64,000 nucleotides of DNA from Tipula vernalis (taxonomy: Eukaryota > Arthropoda > Insecta > Diptera > Tipulidae): NCBI GenBank assembly GCA_958295665.1, contig OY282558.1, positions 334,339,106 to 334,403,105 of the forward strand. Reading direction: 5' to 3'. Below are positions 12,536 through 22,666 of this stretch, in pieces. Made by a program: the position numbers and the translations under genes. How positions within the stretch are numbered: position 1 is the first letter of the stretch; every line of letters begins with the position of its first letter. The notes under the pieces were generated by a model, which made no database searches, was not told the DNA's origin, and was given only the letters and a program-made list of their open reading frames with translations.

Positions 12536-12938
12536 TGTTACGGTGACACCTAGGGTGTAATCGAATAAGTTAAATTAATAGCTCAATGTTTTACTGTAAT
12601 AAAAATGGAATTTTCCATGATAATGTTTCTAGACTATTCTTACTGGAAAAGTCATAAAATTTCTAGAAACTTGGTTTGTGTATATAAAAGGGCGAATGAA
12701 GTCGAATTGGATTCATTAGATTATAAATTGAATTGGAAAGTGCTTTAAAAAGTATTTCAGTGCGAAATAAAAGTTAGAAGTGATTAGTAAAATTTGTACA
12801 ACTATTATAAAAAATGATTTGGGAAGTTATTTTAATTTTTGGTGTTAAATAAATAAATTCGTCGTATTAAACTGAATTGTTTGTTTTTATTCACAATCCA
12901 GTGATATGAACCTTGATTGACAAGGCAAAAACGTAACA
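12536..12938 (+). repeat. LTR in plus orientation (right half of a palindrome)
   Basis: A 403-bp segment starting TGTTACGGTGACACC and ending aaaacgtaaca, so it has the TG...CA ends and the short inverted termini (TGTTACG / CGTAACA) of an LTR. Inside are a TATA box (tatataaaagggcg, about 12680) and an AATAAA-type signal (gttaaataaataaattcg, about 12844) in the correct order for promoter then polyadenylation. No gag or pol lies on either side, so it behaves as a solo LTR, but with an inverted partner immediately to its left. Superfamily (probably Ty3/gypsy) is an inference from length and ends. Confidence 0.7.
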
Positions 12939-14589
12939 ATATTTTTTAAACAAATGATGACAAAACCTCGCGCATCTTATTTTTATTTTTTGCGAAATTG
13001 GTAAAATAGTGAAGTGAAATTTTAGCTTTTTAACTCGTTATAATGACGTAATGGTAACGGGTTTCTATAACTTTATGTTAGGTTTTTTGCTCTCAAAATG
13101 CTATCCTCTTATTGGTCCCTCAATATTTGTTCAAACCAAGAAAATTTAGAATTAATTTTTCTTAAATAAACAAATGAATATTATTTACTTATTTACTCAT
13201 CGATGGCGCTTTCAGTTTTCGGATTAAATATCGGTAGCAGAATACGTACAGGGAATGTTCAATTACTTTTGCCTAAATATATGGGAAAAGTTTATGTCGG
13301 TCATGTTTTTCTTTTGAAAAATTACCAAAAATTCACTGTTAACAGTTTTGATGTAAGTGCAGGCAATGATGACAGTTTGATATTTTTAGACAGTTTGATG
13401 TTTTTAAATAGAAACCAATGATGTGTTTGTGATTTCGCAGCAATTTGACATGTAATAAATTATGTACGAGTAGATTATGAAATTTTTGGAGCAATAATTA
13501 AAATAAAACTTATCAAAAAAAAATTTCAATAATTAATTTGTATGCCTTTATGCCTAGCAAGCATGTTTAAATTTCTTTTGATTTTTGTTTTTTTTAAATC
13601 TGTTAGATAAATATAATATCATATAAATTGGCACTTAAGTAAAATATTTTATGATGTTTACATCACCAACTCTTTAAGATGTTTTTTTTTTTGTTTTTAC
13701 TTTTTATGACTTTTTCATTGATTTGATAAATTTCCGTTCTTCAAATAAGAAATAAAAAATTCATAGTAAATAATCCACTTTAACAGAAACATAAAAATGT
13801 ATGATAAATTGTGCTAATATCGTTTTTTCTTTATTTTTCGAGGAACAAAAGATTTTGAAGTTTTATATTTTCAGCAAAGTCTTTTGTGTACAAATCTTTA
13901 AATATTATTTATTGTTACTTTTCAAAAAATATTTTTGAATACTATTTTTAATTACTGTTTATTTGCGATACATGACGTATTTATGTATTTATATCGTTAT
14001 AATGTACACAACATTATATATTTTGTTGTAGTTTTCAAAAAATTATTTAATTTTCGTATTCTCATTCAGTACCTCTCAAACTGTCGGCCGTGGTCCTCTA
14101 GCGAGGGTGTCTGTCGACGGGTACCGCGGAATAGGTCCTAATTTACTTCAGGCTAACTTTCGAACATTAAACTTATCCACCCCACATACTTAAGAATGAA
14201 AGAGATAATTTCAAGCTAATTTAAATGTTGTTTTTTTTTTTTTTTTTTTTTTGTAATTAGGTAGCTGGAAATAATATAAAAAATAAAAACGGATATCTAA
14301 TTAGGATCTATAAATGTAAGCTTTAGAAAAATAAGTAAATATTCCGAAAACGCCTATTAAAACTCAAATAATATCTTCAGAATTTATACCTAAAAAGGAC
14401 AAATAGCACATAGTTAATGGTTTCTGGAAGATATGTCTTTATATCTGACTGGGAACACATGAAATTAGCTAAAAAATGTAGTGGTTTTAGATTACAATTT
14501 TAATCCGAGTGTGCGATATTCAAAATTTAAAATTGCCGTGGTCTGGCAACTACGAAATTTAAAAAAAAAAAAAAAAAAAATTTATTATT
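12939..14589. other. Unannotated AT-rich DNA with homopolymers
   Basis: No gene recognised. Contains a T-run of about 21 near 14232 and an A-run near 14561. A short G+C-rich island at 14085-14140 (gtcggccgtggtcctctagc) stands out from the flanks but gives no recognisable coding or RNA signal. Confidence 0.35.
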
Positions 14590-14970
14590 TGACATTTACA
14601 ATGTTGACATTTATAATGTTATCATAGTTTGATGGTACGATGGTGTGATGGTTTGGTATTCCGATGGTATGACTGTATGATGTTATGGTACGATCGTACG
14701 ATGACAAGGTGGTTTCATGGTATGATGTATGATGGTGTCGATGGTATGATGGTACGATGTTGTAATGATATGATGGTATCATGGTACATTGATATGATGT
14801 TATGATGGAATGATGGCACAATGGATTGATGGTACGATGGTAAGATGGTGAAATGGTACGATATTATAATTGTATGATGATATGATGGTAGATGTGATGA
14901 TGGTATGATGTTATGATGGTAAGATGGTGTGATAGTGTGATGTTATGATGGTAAGATTGTATTGTAGTAT
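14590..14970 (+). repeat. ATGGTATG/TGATGGTA satellite, block 1
   Basis: Dense degenerate repetition of words such as tatgatggta, gatggtacga and gatgttatgatgg, unit about 8-10 bp, running to the left end of the MITE at 14971. The small frames here are by-products of the repeat. Confidence 0.85.
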
Positions 14971-15521
14971 AGGGTGTTTTATTTGAAATTTAAAAAAAAA
15001 CATTTTTTTTAAGATATGCTGCAATATTGTTGTTTTAGTTCAATGTATAAACTGTGGGATTAATAATGAAAACCCATTATACGACAAATGTCCGCCTTGG
15101 CTCCGCTTACGGTTGACCAATCTTTTGAGGAAATTTTTCACAAATTTTCCGTACAATTGCGTCCCTGTTTTACAAACAACAGCTTGAATCATTACTATGA
15201 TTGGCGTAAACTTTATCTTGAAAATAGCCCCAAAGAAATAAAAAGTGTTCATGTTCAAAGCTACAAATTCCAAAAAAAAAAATCGGATAGCAACTCACGA
15301 AAACGCCATATCATTCGACCAAATGCAGACCGAACTTTTCGAATTGCCTCTGCCATTGCTTCCGATTTTCACAATTTCTTTGCGTTATGCAAGCGCATAT
15401 CGTTTCATTTTTACTGAATGTTAACTTTTTACTTGTCAAATGTTAAATAATTACCGAACCAACTTCGACAGATGAAAAATAGCGCTCAATTTAAAATAAC
15501 ACCTCTTGTTGAAACACTCTT
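14971..15521. mobile_element. MITE inserted in the satellite
   Basis: Left end AGGGTGTTTTATTTGAAATT; the right end reverse complemented is AGAGTGTTTCAACAAGAGGT, followed by a second inner match (GGTGTTATTTTAAATTG). Satellite sequence resumes on both sides, which fixes the limits to a few bases. The interior has A/T runs and a G+C-richer core (15085-15130); the 109-codon frame at 15088-15417 overlaps another on the opposite strand and matches no family I know, so it is not called a gene. Confidence 0.6.
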
Positions 15522-15860
15522 TATCATGGTATGACGGTATGATGGGATGGTGGCATGATGGCATGTTGGTATATGATGATATCGTGGCTTTAAGATATGA
15601 TGGTTTAATGGTATGATTTTATGACGGTATGATAGTATGATAATATTATTTTATGAGAGTTGTATCATACTATCATAGTACGTTGGTATGATGGTATGTT
15701 GCTACGCTGATATGATTTTATGGTGGTAAAATGGTATGCACGCGTAATTACATATGTAATATAATGGAATAATCATAGTAGTAAGACGTTATGGTATGAT
15801 CGTATGATTGGATACGGTATGGATGGTATGAATAATTGCGTGTTTTTTGTAACATATTAT
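15522..15860 (+). repeat. ATGGTATG/TGATGGTA satellite, block 2
   Basis: Continuation of the same degenerate octamer-like repeat (atggtatgacggtatgatgg and relatives) between two MITEs; degrades toward 15850. Confidence 0.8.
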
Positions 15861-16108
15861 AGACCATTTTGTATTTTAATACATACATATATAATCGTAC
15901 GATTATTATTTGGCCAAATTTTCGACTATTCGAGTAATCATTTATTGAAAAAGTATTTCAAGGTTATTCAAGAAATATTTTGTCTATGAATGACGTTTTA
16001 GGAGTTCAGAGAATTTTTACGTTAATAAAAAAATTGGTTTGATGATGACTCGAAAAGTCGAAAATTTGGCCAAATGCTAAACGTTTATATTAAAATACAA
16101 ATTGGTCT
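15861..16108. mobile_element. 248-bp MITE in the satellite
   Basis: Left end AGACCATTTTGTATTTTAAT and the right end reverse complemented AGACCAATTTGTATTTTAAT are near-identical terminal inverted repeats. Inner arms also match (tttggccaaattttcgac on the left against tcgaaaatttggccaaa on the right). Flanks read attat on the left and taacg on the right, so at most a TA/TTA target duplication. No ORF of note. Confidence 0.75.
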
Positions 16109-16273
16109 TAACGTATGATGATTTAATCGTATGATGGTATGCTGGTATGACGGTAAGGTGTTAAGTTGGTATTATGTAACATGTAAGTATGATAGTTCAT
16201 GGTATGATGGAATAGTGGTATGAATGCGGTGAATGTGTTTATGTTAGTGAGTCTATGCAAGTTTGTGTATGTG
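16109..16273 (+). repeat. ATGGTATG satellite, block 3
   Basis: Third stretch of the same satellite (gtatgatggtatgctggtat) ending at the poly(T) of the adjacent minus-strand retrotransposon. Confidence 0.7.
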
Positions 16274-16800
16274 TTTTTTTTTTTTCTGTAGGTGGGTGAA
16301 AATCATTGAAATATGCTATCTTCCCGTGCAAATAGTAATGCCGGATTCTTACCGGCTAATAAAAACCTTCCTTTCTCTTAGGGTTTGTCCCTCTGAAATC
16401 ACCGTTAGGTATTAGGTAGGGTTTGCGAGATCGGACTTTCTTTAATTTATTTTATTTGTCAATTCAATTCTTAATCCAAATATAATGTTATCAACTAATG
16501 GAACTCTCGCTATCAAGACACCGTAACTTAACCAAAGTTTCTGCTGCGACGCTGCCAACAGCAGTCTAGTAATCATTTGAGCCCACCATACGTAAGATGA
16601 AGTTCTTCGGAGTAGGGCGCTGAATAAGCCTATGTGAGAGTTTTTGTCTAACTTTCTCGAATCAAGGGCAGAATAAAAATATATGTTCTGCCTGACATTC
16701 CGGGCATTCCGGCATATGTCGTTTTCGATCCTATACAGGTTTGACTGACTAGCAGCTGAGTCAACACCAAATTAACTTTTTTCCATCACCTCCAAGTTTC
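16274..16800 (-). pseudogene. 3' end of an R1-like non-LTR retrotransposon
   Basis: On the minus strand a frame at about 16700-16530 reads PECPECQAEHIFLFCP, then FEKVRQKLSHRLIQRPTPKN, FILRMVGSNDY and AVGSVAAETLVKL. This is the C-terminal region typical of R1-clade ORF2 proteins: a CxxC...H...C zinc motif, then a short helical tail with a WxAV-like segment. Upstream sequence on that strand (VNLVLTQLLVSQTC) fits the end of the preceding domain. A T-run at 16274-16285 on the plus strand is the poly(A) tail. The copy is severely 5'-truncated and landed in the satellite. Frame changes show that it is dead. Confidence 0.6.
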
Positions 16801-17039
16801 AAGTTATGTTGTCTTAATATTTATGCTCCGTCTACACTTTCTTCCTAAGGAACAAAAATGGTTTGGCAAAAAATTTCCAATCATCGGAGGACCTTGATAG
16901 CGTTGTTGCTTGCATCGGCTTGATGTACCGATGGAATGGTAAATCCATTAATTTTAATAGGAATTCCCTAGAATGGTATTTGCTAGAATGATGTACTATT
17001 ATGTATTATTGAATACAATTTTTGGGGAGCTCTGAATTT

Positions 17040-17094
17040 TATTTTTCTGATTTCGGGGGCCCCAATCTAGAAAAGGTTTGAGAAGCACTGTTCT
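17040..17094. repeat. Possible hAT terminus
   Basis: Reverse complemented, the segment starts CAGTGCTTCTCAAACC, the form of many hAT (Charlie-like) terminal inverted repeats (CAGTGxTTCTCAAxC). It continues through gggggcccc. No matching second terminus was found nearby, so this is at best one end of an eroded element. Confidence 0.35.
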
Positions 17095-18290
17095 AATTGA
17101 CATGTTATGTTGTTAATCTCATGACAAATTGTATAAAGATTTACAGTATTTAATGCTATGGTGATTTTGTATTTTTTATTTATGTGTAGGAGTAATTTAT
17201 CTTTGAGATTTTAATTTTTTATTTTTTTTTCGTTATGTGATTTAGATTGGATGCTAAGAACAACAATGTCATAAGTGTTTGACATTATTTGAGAATTAAA
17301 CAATAACTGTTTTAAACATTTTAAATTAGTAGAATTCGATAATCAGGTTAAATTATACAGTTTGGAAATTTAATTTAAGGCTCGAAAGTATTTCTAAAAA
17401 CGCCAAGACGCGACGGCATGAAGTTTTATTGTCGAATAAATTTTAGAATGTAGTTAACATTTGTACATATTAACATATAACACCTCAAAAGGTAATGATA
17501 ATAGTTAGTTCAGAAAAAGAAATGTTTAAATTTAGATCCTATTTACCCTATTTCGAAATTATTCGTTTATTTTATCAAAAATTTTCTGGTTGTTGGACGA
17601 ACGTACCTTTATTTATTTATTTAGTTACACCTAAAAATTTACAAAACTATTTTCAATTTAAAAAAATTCAAAAGAATGTTTAATTGAATGGAAAAATTTT
17701 AATTTTTGTGATTCTAAATAATCTGTTGAATTTTGAAAATTAAAAATAGAACGATTTAGCCCAAAATAATGCAAAGATTTGGGAATTATTGCAAAAAAAA
17801 AAAAAAAAATGAAACGCAGTTTTTCTGTTCATTTCGCTAAACCGACTGATAACGCTTTATTTGGAATGCTTTATGGCCATAGAATTTGTAATGCCGAGCT
17901 CTACGAAACAACTAAGTGAAACTTAACGAAATCTTACTGTCGATCTCGTCGTACATAGAATCCCTTCTCGACATGTGAATAATATGAGATAAAAAGCAGT
18001 ATCAACATTTTAAAACATCACAAACAAATGTAAAACGGGTGGTGAAGGAATTTAGGAAATGATGTATTAAGATGAAATTTTCAAAATTAAATTAATTGAC
18101 GGAATATCACTGTATTTGTATCTACATCGGTGAAATTCTTAAATCCGTTGTTCTCCGCTTGCAATTTTTGAAAAACTTTCGGATGTTTCAGCAAACATAG
18201 CAATCCGTAATACAAACCAAAGTGATACAGATTTAAATATTTGTTCGGGTATACAACAGTTTAACCAATATGGAGACAGCTATTTTCTTA
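17095..18290. other. Unannotated AT-rich DNA
   Basis: No gene recognised. Contains an A-run near 17795; the remaining sequence has closed frames. Confidence 0.4.
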
Positions 18291-18615
18291 AGGGGTAGCC
18301 AGCGAATCAGTAAGAAACCTTACAGAATTTGACGAAACTATTTCCTTACAGAATATTTGACATATTGGCCACTGAATCCGTAACAACTGACAAATACAGT
18401 ATTAAAATTGTAATGTAAATAGCAAAATTTATTATTTTTAAGAAAAGTGTGCTGTGACAATTTTGACATATCCTTCAGTTTGCGCGTTGGTTTTCGCTCT
18501 GTTAAGTGACAGCTGAACTGAACGAAAAGTTCTTAAAGATTCGCTGGTCAGTAACATGTACTTTCTATATATCGCGTTCTTACTTAAAGTTGTTACTGAC
18601 TTGCTGGTTCCCTTT
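18291..18615. mobile_element. ~325-bp MITE, ends GGGGTAGCCAGCGAATCAGT
   Basis: Left end aggggtagccagcgaatcag; right end reverse complemented aaagggaaccagcaagtcag followed by taac on both. Degenerate copies of the same word lie inside each arm (ggccactgaatccgtaac near 18375 and gattcgctggtcagtaac near 18541), so each end carries a doubled inverted repeat. No coding capacity. Flanking target duplication not clear. Confidence 0.65.
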
Positions 18616-19129
18616 GACTCTGGATTGTTCGGGTAGAATATTGGGGTATTCTGGATATTTCCGCAATTATGGATTATGAATAAATATTTAATGTGAGATA
18701 CAAATTATCATTATCACTATTGTTTTCACTATTCACTGCTATTATTTCTTTGGCATTTAGAAAAAATATTTTTAAACATTTATAATCTTTTGACGTAACT
18801 GAATGTCACCCAATGACCGTTCACTTATTACTTTTTTCTTTTTATAATGTGGCTTTGTCTTCAATCGACCAAATAGTACAGTATTCTATTTCGATTGGAT
18901 CCGTAGTTAGAATCCCAGCAAGGAAAGGATGCAAAAAGTGTTTCTTTGAATGTACGATTCCATAGAATGATGGTCATTTACATAAACTCAACTGCTACAA
19001 GTAGTTGATATATTGTTTTAAAAATTAAATCGCAATGAAATCTATTAGTAGTAAATATCATGGGAGGAAGTAGAAGAATTCGATGGCAAAGGAAACGGAG
19101 GCAAAGATCTTTTCTCCTCGGAGGCTTTG

Positions 19130-19204
19130 ATGGCAAAGGAAACGGAGGTGCTCGGCGATCGATACAGAGTCTAGTAATAAGGGCGCCAAATCAATCAAAA
19201 AATA
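19130..19204 (+). repeat. Short dispersed repeat next to MITE copy 1
   Basis: atggcaaaggaaacggaggt and the following ctcggcgatcgatacagagt recur inverted at 34130-34208. Both copies sit just outside members of the same 0.92-kb MITE family. The words ggcaaaggaaacggagg are also locally duplicated here (about 19083 and 19131). The frame 19060-19335 crosses this repeat and the MITE and is not a gene. Confidence 0.6.
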
Positions 19205-19236
19205 AAAAAATATTTAATTTATTCGACGGATACCAG

Positions 19237-19892
19237 CAGAGCCTTCTAGAGTATAGAGCCATAATCTTAATGACGTATTTTTTAGAAGCTTTTTTAGTGG
19301 TATTACTTTTCACTGATTCCCATAGGAATCAATAGTAAAAATGGTGTTTTTTAGCTTCAAGTTTTTCAATGAAAAAAGCAAAAATATTATAAAATGTTTA
19401 TATAAAAGTTTTCTACATATCTTTAAGAACAATATACAAGAAGGCCATATTGGTATTAAGTAAATATTAATTGCAGAAATATTAAAATTAAATTATTTCT
19501 AAAATATATTTTTTCGAACTTTCATTTTGAAAAATATATCAAAGTTGGCTCTGACAAATTAAAATATAACTTACTAAATGTATCTTTAGTTTTACTAGTG
19601 TACGTAAGATGTGTAAAATGGTTACAGAAAAATACGAAAAAAAATTATTTAATCGCAAAATTATCACACGTTCCTATATTTTGTGAATTTGTTTTGCTTT
19701 TCCTACAATTTTTGAACTTGAAGTTTTCCCAGGTGGTAATTTTTGGTACAATTTTTCCAAATTTTTACGGCCATCACTGCCATCTATGTAATGTATATTG
19801 ACTTAATGACCAAACGAATCGTAGTAAGCTTTTATTTCCATTTGACCAGAATGCTGTTGTTATGAATTTTTTTTAATAATTTGGTTTAAATT
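19237..19892 (+). mobile_element. CAGAGC-family MITE, copy 1 (3'-truncated)
   Basis: Begins CAGAGCCTTCTAGAGTATAG then agccataatc, the left terminus of a family represented by complete copies at 34753-35668 and 24341-25724. It runs in step with them through ggccatattggtattaagta, aaagttggctctgac and tagtaagcttttattt, and stops at ttggtttaaat (19892), about 260 bp before the expected right terminus, where the Tc1 element begins. It has no coding capacity. It is valuable as an intact reference for the site into which copy 2 inserted in another member. Confidence 0.75.
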
Positions 19893-19900
19893 AGGATCTA

Positions 19901-20851
19901 TTTTGTTGGACCGCCATTTGCTTTTATTACAGCGATACACCTCTGATTCATTGAATTTGATAAATTTTTAGAGATTTTAGAATTTTTAATATTAGAATGT
20001 CGTCAGAACCGTTTTAAAACTTCATCGGACATAAGATCGGATCTTGAACGAGCAACGGGAAAACAAATTTCAGCCAGCTTAGTGAGAAAAAGACTTGTTA
20101 AAGCTGGTTTAAAACCACTTAAACCAGTTCAGAAGCCTGAGTTCACATTACGAGTGAAAAAAAAAACGTTTGCTATGGGCCCAGGAGCATGTTTCTTGGA
20201 CTCAAGGGATGTGGAATGATGCGATTTTCTCCGATGAATCAAAATTCAAGTTGCATGTTGGAGATGGGAGAATTCTCGTAAGGAGAGAATCTCGCGATAG
20301 GCTTAGCAATGAATGTCTTTTAAGACTTCCATCGAAAAATGAAGAAGTTATGGTCTGGGGATGCTTTTCTGGAAATGAAACCGGTCGATTGTGCTTGCTT
20401 AGTTCCAAAATTACAGCAGCTGTTTATCTGCAGGTCCTACATAACAAATTTGAAGACAACGCTTCGCGCCATACCGCCAAAGTTGTGAGTTATTAATTTT
20501 GAATTATAGATTGATTATAGAAAAATTGGCTTTCAGATAAACATAAATAATTTGTTAAAAACTTGATTTTTTTTCTTAGCCCTTCATTTAAATGTACATA
20601 AGTACTTCGCAGAAAAAAATATCGATGTGTTGAGCTGGCTCCCGTACAGTCCAAACTTAAATCCCTTAGAAAATATTTGGTCTATAATGAAGCTAGAAGT
20701 AGCAAGAAACCGCCCAGAATCAATTCAAGCTTTAAAAAGTTTTTTAATGACGATTTGGGAATCCATACCTTCTACGACTTTGAAAAATTTAGCAAATTCA
20801 ATGAATCAGAGGTGTATCGCTGTAATAAAAGCAAATGCCGGTCCAACAAAA
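19901..20851 (+). mobile_element. Tc1/mariner element bounded by TA
   Basis: Inverted ends: left TTTTGTTGGACCGCCATTTG, right (reverse complemented) TTTTGTTGGACCGGCATTTG, each flanked outside by TA (19899-19900 and 20852-20853). The match continues inward about 70 bp with only a few mismatches, so the right repeat contains the 3' end of the transposase frame. Total length is 951 bp, short for a Tc1 element; the N-terminal part of the transposase is missing or replaced by the left repeat. Confidence 0.65.
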
Positions 20852-20853
20852 TA
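19995..20853 (+). pseudogene. Tc1-type transposase, broken
   Basis: Cut-and-paste transposase of the Tc1 group (DD34E). 20000-20155 encodes part of the N-terminal helix-turn-helix domain (RSDLERATGKQISASLVRKR). A run of ten A at about 20158 shifts the frame; the next frame (20170 on) contains the first catalytic Asp in DAIFSDESKF, WGCFSG, and the second Asp in EDNASRHTAK. After 20484 an AT-rich gap with stops intervenes, and coding resumes with YFAEKNIDVLSWLPYSPN, LNPLENIW (third residue, Glu; the usual SPDLNP has Asn for Asp) to the stop at 20855-20857. All three catalytic positions are visible, but the frame is broken in two places. The gap begins with a perfect GTGAGT and could be an intron. 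Confidence 0.75.
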
Positions 20854-20857
20854 TTAA

Positions 20858-21815
20858 TATTAAAGATAGAATTTCTATAAATCAGTAAAAAACAAAAAAA
20901 AAAAAAATTAAATAATAAGTGTTTAATTTATTCCATTACTTAAACTCCAATCAACGTATTTTGAATATTTAGGTATTTTTCGGGGTTTCCTCCTAAATTG
21001 CAGGTAATTTTTTTTTTTTTTTGCAAAAAATTAGGTCATAAGTGTATTTAAAATGAAATAATAAGCCAATTGCTTTCAAAAGTTTTGTAATTTTCGCAAA
21101 AAAAGACTCCAATTTGTAATAAAATATGTTTGCCCAATTTTTTTTCCCAGCACGGTATAGTCATCGGCAAATCCGTATGCTGTTATAAAAATAATCTTTC
21201 AAGTACATGTTCAGACTTGTTATGTACATATATAACAGAGACCATTTTCTTTACTAATTATTATTTTTTATCCAAATATATTATATGTATAATTTTTTAT
21301 CTTCAATCGTATGTTCTTATATTGTCTAAAAAATGTTTTGATTTGGAAAGGTCTCCAATTAAAAGTTCTTTCAAGAGATCTGGAGCTGGAATTTAATTGG
21401 ACTTTACTTGAGAACAACAAAAACCTATTGACTCCCTTTTCCATTTTCCTACTTGACAATATGCACCTTTAACAAGTCATGACATCAATTTGTCCATACT
21501 TAATGAATTGTAACTGCAATCCCGTGTGTCTTTATGAACCAAAATCGAATTCATCAGTCATAGGATCTTTTAAAAGTTGTGCCGTAAATAATCTGTATCT
21601 AATTGAGTATCATGCTGTAATTTTAGATTACGTTTGGTGAATCTCATTTGTTTTCTCGCGCGGTCTTAAGTTATCATAACGCTCTCGATTGTAGTTCGCG
21701 TGCTGTACTATTCTGCAATGATTTTATTTGATCATAAGAAATTGTTTCACACTGTTTTATTTAACGTATATCTAGTTATCTATGGTATATCTATAAAGAT
21801 TTCTTTAGTTGTATT
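20858..21815. other. Unannotated AT-rich DNA
   Basis: No gene recognised; several A/T homopolymers (20897, 21010). The sequence after the Tc1 element does not resume MITE copy 1, so the junction is not a simple insertion. Confidence 0.4.
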
Positions 21816-22185
21816 GCTGCCTTCTATAGTAAGAAAAATTATCTGTATATATTCTGTGGCATCCAAATGTTTATTGCTATATATTTGTACTAACAGTTTT
21901 AAATCTGATGATCTGAATTTATTGCTATTGTTGACCACGTGTTCGGCTATTCTAGATTCAATAACATTGTTATTTTGGGTTGCTTTCAGGTGTTCCTGAA
22001 AATCTTCTTGATGTTGTTCCCTGTCCTTGGTTCACTGTCACAGTTTATTTATTTGATATATTCCTGCGGCTTTGGATGTTCTTCAATTTTATTCTTGTAG
22101 TTTTCAATGCGTGTTTTTATTTTTGTGCTGCTTTTGTTGATTGTAAAGTTATTGTGCTGTTTAAAGACGCTAATTATTGATTTTT
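21816..22185 (-). pseudogene. Penelope-type GIY-YIG endonuclease fragment, decayed
   Basis: The minus strand reads GIYQINK at about 22064-22044, then EDFQEHLKATQNNN, ESRIAEHVVNNSNKF, RSSDLKLLV and NKHLDATEYIQI (to about 21835). This is the order of a GIY-YIG nuclease as found at the C-terminus of Penelope-like retroelements: GIY, an RFxEHL-like helix, an AEHxxN block and a terminal LExxEI block (compare the intact copy at 27.5-27.8 kb, whose sequence is clearly different). The YIG triplet itself is destroyed and stops occur. Only the nuclease end is visible; no RT was found on this strand nearby. The plus frames at 21700-22180 are its shadows. Confidence 0.5.
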
Positions 22186-22665
22186 AACGGGCTGAACGCA
22201 AATTTAAATAGTGGTCGATGTTCAAAAATTAATTTTTATTTTATTTTTTTTTTTTGCTTCAAGAAAATTAGTCTTCACTGTACAAACCATAACAATATTT
22301 ATCAATATGTACTTGTATAGTATTGATTTCGTGTAATGCTTCCTCGAACCAGTTTTTTTCGTTTTCCGTGAAAATGAGAGATTTTTCCGGCGTAAATCTA
22401 TTTCTGGTCACGTTTCGGATAATAAGTTATCACCAAACCAAATTTCATCAGAATCGTTTCAGTCGTTTTTCGTGATTGACGAACATACAAACAGAAAAAC
22501 AGACAAAAATTTCAAAAACTATTGTTTTGGTGTCAATATCGTGCACCTAAGCTGTTATCAATTCCTTTTATGAAAAAAAATTTTATGTACAGATTTTTTA
22601 CTAGTTACTACTTTATTAATAAAGATAAGCAGTTTTATTAGTTAAAATAATATTAATTAAGTCGT
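22186..22665. other. Unannotated DNA downstream of the Tigger transposase
   Basis: No gene seen. The segment acaaacagaaaaacagacaa followed by ctattgttttggtgtcaata (about 22487-22542) looks like a repeat-derived 3' region. I looked here for the left terminus of the element carrying the transposase and did not find it. Confidence 0.35.
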
Positions 22666-22666
22666 T

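Noticed and set aside
12055..12938. Reading the palindrome as an ordinary MITE
   Set aside because: TG...CA ends, a TATA box and AATAAA within a 400-bp arm fit an LTR better, although the alternative is listed as a refuting outcome.
15088..15417. 109-codon frame inside a MITE
   Set aside because: Overlapped by an antisense frame of similar length; no known domain; the element has the look of a non-autonomous repeat.
14590..16260. CRISPR-like direct repeats
   Set aside because: This is a eukaryotic simple satellite without spacers of constant length; nothing else in the window suggests prokaryotic DNA.
19060..19335. 91-codon plus frame with a basic, Gly/Arg-rich start
   Set aside because: It runs from a local duplication into the terminus of MITE copy 1; both parts occur elsewhere as non-coding repeats.
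21700..22180. Hydrophobic plus frames resembling membrane proteins
   Set aside because: They are shadows of the minus-strand GIY-YIG relic and AT-rich composition.
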